6,717 bases of DNA from an uncultured Eubacteriales bacterium. Its GTDB lineage: Bacteria; Bacillota; Clostridia; Lachnospirales; Anaerotignaceae. Where the stretch lies: the NCBI GenBank assembly GCA_902406135.1, contig CABPCX010000111.1:1-6717 (forward strand). The letters run 5' to 3'. The position numbers were made by a program, and so were the translations under genes. Below are positions 1 through 5,884 of this stretch, piece after piece. The notes under the pieces were generated by a model, which saw only the letters and a program-made list of their open reading frames with translations, was not told the origin of the DNA and did not search any database. Position 1 is the first letter of the stretch. Each line of letters opens with the position of its first letter.

Positions 1-650
1 CAGGTCTTGGGTACGGGTGAAGGATGAACGCCTGCCGCAACAAGACCTGCGATATGGGCGATATCTACCATGAAATATGCTCCTACAGCCTTTGCTATTT
101 CTGCTATTCTCTCAAAATCTATAACTCTCGCATAAGCGCTGGCGCCTGCAACAATCATTTTGGGCTTGCACTCTTTTGCGATTTTTTCAAATTCATCATA
201 ATCTATAAAGCCGTAAGGAACAACATTGAAATATTTACCTGAAAGATTTACAGGTGAACCGTGTGTTAAATGACCGCCATGGCTGAGATTCATACCAAGG
301 ATGGTATCTCCGGGATTAAGCATTGCGAAATAAACAGCGATGTTAGCCTGACTTCCTGAATGGGGCTGAACATTTACATGCTCACAGCCAAAAAGCTGTT
401 TTGCTCTTTCTCTGGCGAGATTTTCGACAACATCCACATTGACACATCCGCCATAATAACGTTTTCCGGGATAACCTTCAGCATATTTATTTGTCAAATG
501 TGTACCCATAGCGTCCATAACTGCGGGTGAAACAAAGTTCTCTGAAGCTATAAGCTCGATATTGTCTCTCTGTCTTTTAAGTTCCGCTTCCATAGCTGCT
601 ACTATTTCGGGATCTTCCTGGGCAATTCTTGAAAAGTCAAGTATATTCAT
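1..650 (-). CDS. glyA: Serine hydroxymethyltransferase, N-terminal 216 residues (cut by window edge)
   Basis: This cytoplasmic PLP enzyme interconverts serine plus tetrahydrofolate with glycine plus 5,10-methylene-tetrahydrofolate, the main entry of one-carbon units. The minus-strand frame is open from the ATG at 648-650 to the window edge, giving 216 full codons of a protein usually about 410-420 long. Family landmarks are [11 protein letters not shown] (about residues 31-41), [15 protein letters not shown] (54-68), the cofactor-binding SGSQAN (98-103), [13 protein letters not shown] (123-135) and [15 protein letters not shown] (196-210), with Asp196 and His199 expected to contact PLP. The catalytic lysine (TTTTHKT motif) would lie just beyond position 1. 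The start is supported by AAGGAGGA at 658-665, 7 bases upstream. The gene is divergent from the exporter pair. Identification is near certain; only completeness cannot be judged. Confidence 0.97.
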   Translation of the reverse strand, partial: MNILDFSRIAQEDPEIVAAMEAELKRQRDNIELIASENFVSPAVMDAMGTHLTNKYAEGYPGKRYYGGCVNVDVVENLARERAKQLFGCEHVNVQPHSGSQANIAVYFAMLNPGDTILGMNLSHGGHLTHGSPVNLSGKYFNVVPYGFIDYDEFEKIAKECKPKMIVAGASAYARVIDFERIAEIAKAVGAYFMVDIAHIAGLVAAGVHPSPVPKT

Positions 651-691
651 GTCGTTGTCCTCCTTATAAATACATTTATCCACGTACAGTG

Positions 692-707
692 TAATCATTT
701 ATGATTA
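692..707. repeat. 16-bp palindrome over the glyA -10 and start region
   Basis: TAATCAT and ATGATTA form 7-bp perfect arms separated by TT. The right arm overlaps the glyA -10 and the left arm covers the predicted transcription start, a typical position for a repressor operator. The arms are mostly A and T in an AT-rich region, so chance occurrence is quite possible. Confidence 0.35.
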
Positions 708-732
708 TATACTATAAATGCCTTTATGTCAT
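704..732 (-). promoter_or_regulatory. Probable sigma-A promoter of glyA
   Basis: On the minus strand there is a -35 ATGACA (732-727, 5 of 6 to consensus), a 17-base spacer and a perfect -10 TATAAT (709-704). Transcription would start near 697, giving a leader of about 47 bases before the glyA ATG. The A/T run upstream of the -35 fits an UP element. It is read by eye from consensus and not tested. Confidence 0.65.
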
Positions 733-802
733 TATCGTTTTGAAAAAAAAATTTTATTTGTTATATTCGCAATATGCTCATTATAAATAATTATTTTTTT
801 TG

Positions 803-831
803 TTGACTTTTAGCAAATAAAGTTAAATAAT
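803..831 (+). promoter_or_regulatory. Possible promoter of the exporter gene pair
   Basis: TTGACT (803-808, 5 of 6) is followed by a 17-base spacer and AATAAT (826-831, 5 of 6 but lacking the first T). TAATAT at 828-833 with a 19-base spacer is an alternative -10. Transcription would begin near 838-840 and leave a leader of about 115 bases containing the inverted repeat at 855-901. AT richness makes -10 matches cheap here; the -35 is the stronger part. Confidence 0.45.
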
Positions 832-854
832 ATTTATCGTAGGCGCAAATATTC

Positions 855-901
855 AAACAATATATACTATCTTTAATAGAAAAAATCACTATATATTGTT
901 T
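855..901 (+). repeat. 12-bp perfect inverted repeat, 23-base spacer, in exporter leader
   Basis: AAACAATATATA at 855-866 is matched exactly in reverse complement at 890-901. The repeat stops cleanly on both sides (C opposite C inside and outside). If the promoter at 803-831 is right, it lies wholly in the leader RNA and could fold as a hairpin, or it could be a two-site operator with arm centres 35 bp apart. No T-run follows immediately, so it is not a normal terminator. Confidence 0.5.
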
Positions 902-940
902 CTCTATGTCTATATATATTATTTAACAGTTTTTTATTAA

Positions 941-946
941 AAGGAG
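941..946 (+). promoter_or_regulatory. Ribosome binding site that selects a TTG start
   Basis: AAGGAG lies 9 bases before TTG at 956-958. No ATG in the same frame lies near it, and the protein that follows begins in register with the ThrE/YjjP family N-terminus, so TTG is the start. Confidence 0.8.
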
Positions 947-955
947 TGCTTAAAA

Positions 956-1726
956 TTGAATAACAAAAGCGTCCTCGAATTCGCCGTTACAACCGGCGAA
1001 AGAATGCTTGCAAACGGATGCGGTACCCATCGAATCGAGGGATTGATAAACAGAATTTTAAAATCCCGTGAATTTAAAAACTACGAGATTTTCGTAACGA
1101 CTACCGGTATAGTTGTGACCGTTGAGTCAGAAGAAACCGGTGTCACAACCATGGTAAAACAGGTGCCAAAAAAGAAAATGCATACTGAGCACGTATCGCT
1201 TATTGAGGATATCGTAAACTCATTTATAAACGGCGAGCTCACTGCCGATGAAGCCATAGAAGAGCTTAAAAACGTGGATTCCAAAGCTACATATCCATAC
1301 TGGGTGACAATCCTTGCCTTTGGTATGGCAGGTGCCTTCAGGACCCTTATGTTTGGCGGCCAGATAATAGACGGCATAGCCTCGGTTATAGCCGGTATAT
1401 GTATGGGCATATTTGTTCAGGCCCTCAACTCAAACAATACATTTACTTTCCTTGTAAACTGCTGCGGAGGTTTTGTGGCAGGCTTTATGGCTGTACTGCT
1501 TATGAATTTCGGAATCGGCTCAACCCTTGACAAAATAATAATCGGTACTCTGATGCCAATAGCCCCCGGCGTACCATTTGTCCACTCGGTAAATGATATT
1601 TTACACGGAGACTACACCTCAGGAACAACAAGGGCCTATGAGGCTCTCCTCACGGCAGCGGCAATCAGTACAGGTGTTGCCTTTGCCATGATAATATGGA
1701 AGGCTTTAGGAGGTGCGGTTTTATGA
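956..1726 (+). CDS. ThrE/YjjP-type exporter subunit, N-terminal half (256 aa)
   Basis: This is the larger half of a split ThrE-type inner membrane exporter (ThrE_N, formerly DUF1212). Single-chain ThrE of Corynebacterium exports threonine and serine; the split E. coli pair YjjP-YjjB has been linked to succinate export, so the substrate here is open. The soluble N-terminal domain (1-112) carries the family signature GERMLANGCGTHRIEGLINR (14-33). About five hydrophobic segments follow (roughly 116-134, 137-157, 165-186, 193-211, 228-250), with the conserved stretch PIAPGVPFVHSVNDILHGD (201-219) and SGTTRAYEA (222-230). Translation starts at TTG with a good ribosome binding site. Its stop overlaps the next gene's ATG (ATGA), implying translational coupling and assembly of the two products. 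Family assignment is firm, substrate is not. Confidence 0.9.
   Translation: MNNKSVLEFAVTTGERMLANGCGTHRIEGLINRILKSREFKNYEIFVTTTGIVVTVESEETGVTTMVKQVPKKKMHTEHVSLIEDIVNSFINGELTADEAIEELKNVDSKATYPYWVTILAFGMAGAFRTLMFGGQIIDGIASVIAGICMGIFVQALNSNNTFTFLVNCCGGFVAGFMAVLLMNFGIGSTLDKIIIGTLMPIAPGVPFVHSVNDILHGDYTSGTTRAYEALLTAAAISTGVAFAMIIWKALGGAVL
1708..1715 (+). promoter_or_regulatory. Ribosome binding site of the second exporter gene
   Basis: AGGAGGTG, nearly a full complement to the 16S rRNA tail, sits 7 bases before ATG 1723-1725 and inside the last codons of the preceding gene. It selects this ATG over the in-frame ATG at 1696, which would need a longer overlap and add nine non-family residues. Confidence 0.85.
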
Positions 1727-2172
1727 GCACAATAATAATCGAAATGCTAATGGCATTTATGGCCTGCTTTTTCTTTGCGATAGTATATAACACACCTAAG
1801 AAGGAACTTATTTTCTGCGGTATTTTCGGAGGTTTAGGATACGGAGTATACTATTTCCTCATACATAGATACGGATTTGGAACATCAGCCAATTTCTTCG
1901 GAGCTCTGCTGGTTGCTTTCCTTGCCCGTATAACATCAATGCGCAGACATATTCCAGTAATGGTATATGTTCTTCCTTCAGTTTTCCCCCTTTCTCCGGG
2001 AGGAAATATGTATAATGCAGCCTATGCCATAATAATATCCGATATGTATAACGCAGTTGACCAGACTATGATATGTATAAAAATCGTAGGCGTATGCGTA
2101 ATTGCCATTCTTCTGGTATTATCACTGCCCGAATTTATATTTAAACCCTTTGACAAAAAACAAACCGCATAA
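1723..2172 (+). CDS. ThrE/YjjB-type exporter subunit, C-terminal half (149 aa)
   Basis: This is the small, almost wholly hydrophobic partner of the preceding gene (ThrE_C, formerly DUF3815; YjjB in E. coli). Hydrophobic segments lie at about 4-22, 29-47, 55-70, 78-94 and 115-137. Recognisable family pieces are NTPKKEL (23-29) after the first helix, the ARITSMRRHIPVMVY stretch (68-82) and LPSVFPLSPGGNMY (84-97), whose proline/glycine-rich loop mirrors the PGVP loop of the larger subunit. The length fits stand-alone YjjB proteins. The 4-base ATGA overlap and strong internal ribosome binding site point to coupled, near-equal synthesis with the upstream subunit. The gene ends 22 bases before the convergent stop of the YitT gene. 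Substrate (serine/threonine or a dicarboxylate) cannot be told from sequence. Confidence 0.9.
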   Translation: MSTIIIEMLMAFMACFFFAIVYNTPKKELIFCGIFGGLGYGVYYFLIHRYGFGTSANFFGALLVAFLARITSMRRHIPVMVYVLPSVFPLSPGGNMYNAAYAIIISDMYNAVDQTMICIKIVGVCVIAILLVLSLPEFIFKPFDKKQTA

Positions 2173-2194
2173 CAAAAACCGCCGTATTATTTTT

Positions 2195-3025
2195 TTAAAA
2201 TCCCTTTCCGGCTACCTCTTTTACGGAGTTTACTATTACAAATGATGAAGGGTCTATGCTTTTTGCTATTCTCTCAGTCTTTAACAGCTGTCTGTTTGAA
2301 ACAACGGTCAAAACTATGTTGCATCTTTCTCCCATATATCCTGTCTCGCCGTAAAGCACCGTAACTCCTCGTCCCACTTTCTCCATAATGGCCTGTTTTA
2401 TTTCTTCTGACTTTTCGCTTCTGATTTGCAGCTGTACTCTCTGCTTTCCGAGGACAATCATCTTATCAAGCACCAGCGAAGTTATCATTATAAGCACTAT
2501 GCCGTAAAGTATCTTTTCGGTATCCCTGAATGTAAGCTGCACGGCAAGTATTATACATCCGCATACATACATTGCGGATGAAACAGATACTCCGAAATAC
2601 TTGTTTATAACTAAAGGCGGTATATCCATACCTCCCGTTGATGCCCCAGCTCTTACGACTATTCCGAGGGATAATCCCATAAGCAGTCCGGCAAAAAACG
2701 TATTCAAAAATATATCATTTGTAGCTGAATAACTGCCTATCACATTTTGGAAAACTCCAAGTATAAACGGATAATAAAATGTGCTTATGGCAGTTGTTAC
2801 CGCAAATTTCTTCCCGAGAAGCGCTGCTCCTATGACAAACATTATAATGTTAAATATGAGTACGAAAACAGATATCGGTATATTAAAAAAGTGGTTTACT
2901 ATAAGTGATATACCTGTACCGCCTCCCATTGCCAAATCGTTTGGCAGTATAAAAAATGCTACTGCAAAGGCATTGAGAGTATTTCCGAATATTACCCAAA
3001 AAACATCTTTGAATTTTGTATTCAT
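2195..3025 (-). CDS. YitT family membrane protein, DUF2179 C-terminal domain (276 aa)
   Basis: This is a multi-pass membrane protein of the YitT/YpjC/YqfU type, common in Firmicutes and of unknown biochemical role. The N-terminal 190 residues have about five to six hydrophobic segments (roughly 8-28, 50-70, 78-97, 107-126, 147-165, 172-191). They include the conserved loops LAMGGGTGIS (31-40) and RAGASTGGMDIPPL (125-138). The soluble C-terminal domain (about 195-276, DUF2179) has RGVTVLYGETGYMG (219-232), VVSNRQL (241-247) and DPSSFVIVNSVKEVAGKGF at the very end, matching the family's typical RGVT, DP-x-F and EV-x-G-x-GF endings. The length is normal. GAGGAG at 3033-3038 lies 7 bases before the ATG. 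It is the last gene of the minus-strand series and follows a hairpin at 3051-3082. Family firm, function unknown. Confidence 0.92.
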   Translation of the reverse strand: MNTKFKDVFWVIFGNTLNAFAVAFFILPNDLAMGGGTGISLIVNHFFNIPISVFVLIFNIIMFVIGAALLGKKFAVTTAISTFYYPFILGVFQNVIGSYSATNDIFLNTFFAGLLMGLSLGIVVRAGASTGGMDIPPLVINKYFGVSVSSAMYVCGCIILAVQLTFRDTEKILYGIVLIMITSLVLDKMIVLGKQRVQLQIRSEKSEEIKQAIMEKVGRGVTVLYGETGYMGERCNIVLTVVSNRQLLKTERIAKSIDPSSFVIVNSVKEVAGKGF

Positions 3026-3050
3026 ATTGATTCTCCTCTGCTTACAAAAT

Positions 3051-3082
3051 TACCCTCCGTTTAACTGCATAAACAGAGGGTA
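3051..3082 (-). terminator. Hairpin between the glycosyltransferase and yitT: weak terminator or attenuator
   Basis: Read as minus-strand RNA, TACCCTC-U-GUUUA pairs with UAAAC-G-GAGGGUA through 13 consecutive pairs, one of them a U-G wobble, around a 6-base loop UGCAGU. It is followed by A and only four U. On the plus strand the wobble becomes a C-A mismatch and no T-run follows, so the structure fits minus-strand RNA. The stem ends 25 bases before the yitT ATG, too close to fit a whole promoter between them, so a yitT message must contain it. It could therefore be a partial terminator after ftsH and the glycosyltransferase, or a leader element for yitT. Confidence 0.5.
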
Positions 3083-3108
3083 CCATATTAACTCATTTGG
3101 GTCAATTC

Positions 3109-3137
3109 ATTTTATGCTTCTATTCTCTTACAAATAA
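3109..3137 (-). promoter_or_regulatory. Weak candidate promoter for yitT
   Basis: The minus strand has TAAAAT (3114-3109, 5 of 6) with TTATTT (3137-3132) 17 bases upstream. A TTGACC at 3105-3100 is a better -35 but has only TACCCT at the right distance. Either would make a short yitT message beginning ahead of the hairpin. The evidence is thin; read-through from ftsH is an alternative. Confidence 0.25.
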
Positions 3138-3138
3138 C

Positions 3139-3936
3139 TTAAGAAAGCTCGTCATAGAATACATTTAATATTCCTTTATAGTTTTCTTTCCAGGGTTTAT
3201 TATCTCCATAATAGTGGATTATAACAGCATTTTTTCTCACCCAGTCCAGGTCTATTATTTCGTTTAAAACCGGGCTCATATTATTTAAAGATATAAGTCT
3301 GTCACTCAAATTATAAATAAACGTATCTATAAGCTTGACACGGTCGCCATAGAGTGCTGTTATAATGTCCTGGTCCGGAAGTACAAAAAACTTTCCTCTC
3401 TTCTCCACATACTCTATGACTTCTTTCATTGTCTGCTCTTTTCTGAGGAGCTCTATATTCATCATCATAACACCGGAATTTATATATGGAGCGTCATTTT
3501 TTATTCCCAGTCTGAGCCTGTTTATTTTTGTCAGGACGGCCTTTGTATGACTGCAGGCAATATAATATCCGCCTTCAAAATCCGAATTATAAAGCTCGTC
3601 AAGAGGATTTATAACAACAATGTCAGGGTCAAGATAAAGTATCCTGTCTATGTTGTCAGGCAGAATTGATGCGGCGAATATCCTGTAATATACTACTTTA
3701 GAATATCTGCCTATCTCAGGAAAATTATCAAAGAGTATATCATCTACTTCTATAAGATGGACCCTTACCCCATCTGTTTTATTAAGGTCATTTTCAAGTT
3801 TTTTAAACTCATCATCAGCGTTTCCTGTAAGTATATAAATGTCCCATCCATCATCGGAGGGAAATCTGATGATGGACTTAAGACATACTTTCAGCTGTGG
3901 TATATAATTGGAGTCCAAAGTGAACATTAGATTCAT
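3139..3936 (-). CDS. Glycosyltransferase family 8 (LgtC-like), 265 aa
   Basis: This is a GT-A fold, retaining glycosyltransferase of CAZy family GT8, which moves a sugar (usually glucose or galactose from a UDP donor) with a bound metal ion. It shows the family order: N-terminal MNLMFTLDSNYIPQLKVCLKS (first 21 residues), YRIFAASILP (84-93), the metal-binding DxD within LYLDPDIVV (Asp103 and Asp105), the acceptor-site NSGVMMMN (153-160), LPDQDIIT (186-193) and the C-terminal metal/phosphate motif HYYGDNKPW (241-249). There is no signal peptide or membrane helix, so it should be cytoplasmic or loosely membrane-bound. It starts 22 bases after the ftsH stop with AGGCGGTG (3946-3953) 9 bases ahead of the ATG, so co-transcription with ftsH is likely. 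Acceptor unknown: surface glycan, teichoic acid or glycolipid are all possible. No other glycan gene is nearby. Confidence 0.92.
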   Translation of the reverse strand: MNLMFTLDSNYIPQLKVCLKSIIRFPSDDGWDIYILTGNADDEFKKLENDLNKTDGVRVHLIEVDDILFDNFPEIGRYSKVVYYRIFAASILPDNIDRILYLDPDIVVINPLDELYNSDFEGGYYIACSHTKAVLTKINRLRLGIKNDAPYINSGVMMMNIELLRKEQTMKEVIEYVEKRGKFFVLPDQDIITALYGDRVKLIDTFIYNLSDRLISLNNMSPVLNEIIDLDWVRKNAVIIHYYGDNKPWKENYKGILNVFYDELS

Positions 3937-3945
3937 TAAGGATTA

Positions 3946-3953
3946 CACCGCCT
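3946..3953 (-). promoter_or_regulatory. Ribosome binding site of the glycosyltransferase
   Basis: AGGCGGTG differs by one base from AGGAGGTG and lies 9 bases before the ATG at 3936. It sits in the 22-base gap after ftsH, which leaves no room for a separate promoter and supports a shared message. It favours this ATG over the in-frame ATG three codons later. Confidence 0.6.
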
Positions 3954-3958
3954 CATTT

Positions 3959-5752
3959 TTATTGTTTAATATTTTCATTCTCATAAAGGAACTTAGCTAT
4001 TTCGTGAAGTTTAATTATATTATCCTGCAAAAGTTTCTTAGCCTTAGCATATTGGCCATTTACTATATCAACTACCATTTTATCTATTTTTGTATGGGTC
4101 TGGTCAGAGCATGCAAGGGTAGCATCTCCTCCAAGATACTGGTTAGTTACGTTTTCCATGGCTACCATTCCGAATTCATCGGCCATACCAAATCTTGATA
4201 CCATTGCCCTTGCAAGCTTTGTTGCCTGCTCGATATCATTTGATGCTCCGGTTGTTATATCCTTAAATATTATTTCCTCAGCGGCACGTCCGCCTGTATA
4301 GGTAGCTATCTTATTTTCTATCTCTGTTTTAGTCATAAGATAGTGTTCGCCTTCTTCTACCTGCATTGTATATCCAAGGGCTCCTGATGTTCTTGGTATT
4401 ATGGTTATCTTCTGTACGGGAGCAGACTGGGTCTGAAGGGCCGCAACAAGCGCATGGCCTACTTCATGGTATGCTACTATAAGTTTTTCCTTGTCTGACA
4501 GTATTTTATTCTTCTTTTGATAACCTGCTATTACAACTTCAACGCTTTCCATAAGGTCCTGCTGCTGAACTTTTTTCCTGCCCTGTCTTACTGCTCTGAG
4601 GGCAGCCTCATTGACAATATTGGCAAGCTCCGCTCCTGATGCTCCGGCTGCTGCCCTTGCTATTTCAGAATAGTCTATACCATTGTCTGTCTTTATTTTT
4701 GAGCCGTGTACCTTAAGTATATCAATTCGTCCCTGCAGGTCAGGAAGCTCAACGGGTATTCTTCTGTCAAATCTTCCGGGTCTTAAAAGCGCTGGGTCAA
4801 GGGATTCGGGTCTGTTTGTTGCAGCAAGTATAACAACTCCGTTATTTCCGTCAAATCCGTCCATTTCGGTAAGCAGCTGGTTAAGAGTCTGTTCTCTTTC
4901 ATCGTTTCCGCCTATCTGGCCGTCTCTCTTTTTACCTATTGTATCTATCTCATCTATAAATACTATGCAGGGAGCTTTTTCTTTAGCCTGTTTGAAAAGG
5001 TCTCTTACCTTAGCAGCTCCCATACCAACGAACATCTGAACGAATTCCGAACCTGATATTGAGAAGAAGGGTACATCTGCCTCACCGGCTACAGCCTTGG
5101 CAAGGAGTGTTTTACCTGTACCCGGAGGTCCTACAAGAAGGGCTCCTTTAGGAAGTGAAGCTCCTATTTCCGTATATCTCTGAGGGTCGTGGAGGTAATC
5201 AACAATTTCCTGAAGAAGTTCCTTTGCTTCTTCTTCGCCAGCAACGTCACTAAATTTTATTCCGTTATCACTTTTTACATATACCTTAGCGGCGTTTCCT
5301 CCGCTGCCCATTCCAAACTGCATCATCATTGGGTTATTGCCCATTTTTTCAGCCATCTTCTTGGATATCCATCTTGAAATGAATATCATAAGGGCGATGG
5401 GTACTATCAAGCTGAAGAAATAGTACAATAGAGGATTCATCTCATCTACTACTTCTCTGTCAAATTTTGCACCTGATTCATAAAGCCTGTCGACAAGCTG
5501 AGGGTCATTCATATTTCCCGTTGTATATACTTTTGTTTCGTCTTTATTGGTGAATACTATTTCATCATTATTGACCATTACAGAGCCTATATCCTTTTCC
5601 TCCATCATAGTCATAAATGTTCCATAGTCTACGCTCTGCACCTCTTTCTTAAAGGCCAGAGGAAAAACGAATGTATTAAGCAAAACTAATATTATCAGCG
5701 CCGCAAGCCAGTAAACGTACAGCGGCTTTTTATTCGGTTTTAATTCCTGCAT
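3959..5752 (-). CDS. ftsH: ATP-dependent zinc metalloprotease FtsH (597 aa)
   Basis: This is a membrane-anchored AAA+ protease that unfolds and degrades membrane and short-lived soluble proteins as a hexamer. Two membrane helices (about 12-34 and 106-127) flank a small extracytoplasmic domain. The AAA+ domain follows: Walker A GPPGTGKT (208-215), pore loop FVG (241-243), Walker B IVFIDEID (263-270), and the second region of homology around [20 protein letters not shown] (311-330) with likely arginine fingers Arg327 and Arg330. The M41 protease domain has the zinc site HEVGH (429-433; catalytic Glu430) and the likely third ligand Asp506 in SNDIEQA. All catalytic residues are present. At 597 residues it is at the short end of the family, without a long C-terminal tail. 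The ATG at 5752 is chosen because AAGGAG (5761-5766) lies 8 bases upstream; a GTG at 5788 would add 12 residues without such a site. It is probably co-transcribed with the glycosyltransferase. Confidence 0.97.
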   Translation of the reverse strand: MQELKPNKKPLYVYWLAALIILVLLNTFVFPLAFKKEVQSVDYGTFMTMMEEKDIGSVMVNNDEIVFTNKDETKVYTTGNMNDPQLVDRLYESGAKFDREVVDEMNPLLYYFFSLIVPIALMIFISRWISKKMAEKMGNNPMMMQFGMGSGGNAAKVYVKSDNGIKFSDVAGEEEAKELLQEIVDYLHDPQRYTEIGASLPKGALLVGPPGTGKTLLAKAVAGEADVPFFSISGSEFVQMFVGMGAAKVRDLFKQAKEKAPCIVFIDEIDTIGKKRDGQIGGNDEREQTLNQLLTEMDGFDGNNGVVILAATNRPESLDPALLRPGRFDRRIPVELPDLQGRIDILKVHGSKIKTDNGIDYSEIARAAAGASGAELANIVNEAALRAVRQGRKKVQQQDLMESVEVVIAGYQKKNKILSDKEKLIVAYHEVGHALVAALQTQSAPVQKITIIPRTSGALGYTMQVEEGEHYLMTKTEIENKIATYTGGRAAEEIIFKDITTGASNDIEQATKLARAMVSRFGMADEFGMVAMENVTNQYLGGDATLACSDQTHTKIDKMVVDIVNGQYAKAKKLLQDNIIKLHEIAKFLYENENIKQ

Positions 5753-5760
5753 AAAATTCT

Positions 5761-5766
5761 CTCCTT
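5761..5766 (-). promoter_or_regulatory. Ribosome binding site deciding the ftsH start
   Basis: AAGGAG on the minus strand lies 8 bases before the ATG at 5752. It lies inside the extension that a GTG start at 5788 would create, so the shorter 597-residue protein is preferred. Confidence 0.85.
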
Positions 5767-5774
5767 TATAAAAT

Positions 5775-5788
5775 GTTACATTTGTCAC
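5775..5788. promoter_or_regulatory. Candidate operator: imperfect palindrome GTnACA-nn-TGTnAC
   Basis: GTTACATTTGTCAC has arms GTnACA and TGTnAC, with 5 of 6 positions in each arm symmetrical. It lies between the predicted ftsH transcription start (about 5797) and the ftsH ribosome binding site, and covers the -35 of the plus-strand candidate promoter. A TetR-type dimer bound here could hinder both directions. Its size and symmetry fit short TetR-family sites, but it is a guess from position and symmetry alone. Confidence 0.3.
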
Positions 5789-5811
5789 TTTATTTGTCTA
5801 TGTATTATAAT
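5782..5811 (+). promoter_or_regulatory. Probable promoter of the TetR regulator, overlapping the ftsH promoter
   Basis: TTGTCA (5782-5787, 5 of 6), an 18-base spacer and a perfect TATAAT (5806-5811) on the plus strand. Transcription would begin near 5818, with a leader of about 67 bases. The -10 shares the palindrome ATTATAAT (5804-5811) with the ftsH -10. A weaker alternative nearer the gene is TTGGAT (5833-5838) with TGTAAT (5857-5862). Confidence 0.5.
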
Positions 5812-5832
5812 ATCATTATGTTTCCTATTCAA
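5804..5832 (-). promoter_or_regulatory. Probable promoter of ftsH
   Basis: TTGAAT (5832-5827, 4 of 6 to TTGACA), a 17-base spacer and a perfect TATAAT (5809-5804) on the minus strand. Start of transcription would be near 5797, giving a leader of about 45 bases. The -10 overlaps that of the divergent candidate promoter for the regulator. Confidence 0.6.
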
Positions 5833-5884
5833 TTGGATTTTAATTAAAAATTATGTTGTAATAAATTAGAAAGGTTTGATATTT

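Larger units (their letters stand above)
651..955. other. Divergent intergenic control region between glyA and the exporter genes
   Basis: This 305-base stretch is very AT-rich and holds no plausible gene. It carries the glyA ribosome binding site and promoter on the minus strand, a probable promoter for the exporter pair on the plus strand, a 16-bp palindrome over the glyA -10, and a 12-bp perfect inverted repeat with a 23-base spacer in the exporter leader. An A/T run around 742-758 lies just upstream of the glyA -35 and could act as an UP element. I see no riboswitch I can name, no tRNA and no intrinsic terminator. Confidence 0.8.

Noticed and set aside
1081..1410. 109-codon minus-strand open frame inside the first exporter gene
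   Set aside because: It lies wholly opposite a firm ThrE-type gene and has no start signal or family resemblance.
1696..1722. Upstream ATG for the second exporter gene
   Set aside because: No matching ribosome binding site, a longer overlap with the first gene, and nine residues that are not family-like; ATG 1723 has AGGAGGTG at 7 bases.
2173..2194. Intrinsic terminator between the convergent exporter and yitT genes
   Set aside because: There is a T-run at 2191-2196 after a GC-rich patch, but I could not find a stem of useful length on either strand in the 22-base gap or its edges.
2781..3137. 118-codon plus-strand open frame antisense to yitT and its leader
   Set aside because: No ribosome binding site or recognisable protein; it is the reverse-strand reading of a well-supported YitT gene.
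4683..5039. 118-codon plus-strand open frame opposite ftsH
   Set aside because: It covers the reverse of the conserved AAA+ core; no start signal and no recognisable domain.
5753..5788. GTG start at 5788 for ftsH, adding 12 residues
   Set aside because: The AAGGAG site at 5761-5766 lies inside that extension and is perfectly spaced for the ATG at 5752; the added residues do not resemble FtsH.
5838..5849. Perfect AT-only palindrome TTTTAATTAAAA as the TetR operator
   Set aside because: Purely A/T in an AT-rich gap and outside the best promoter matches; the palindrome at 5775-5788 has mixed bases and a better position. Kept only as an alternative.
5876..5884. TTG start at 5876 for the TetR regulator
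   Set aside because: It lies 1 base after the only ribosome binding site, too close; ATG 5885 is at 10 bases.
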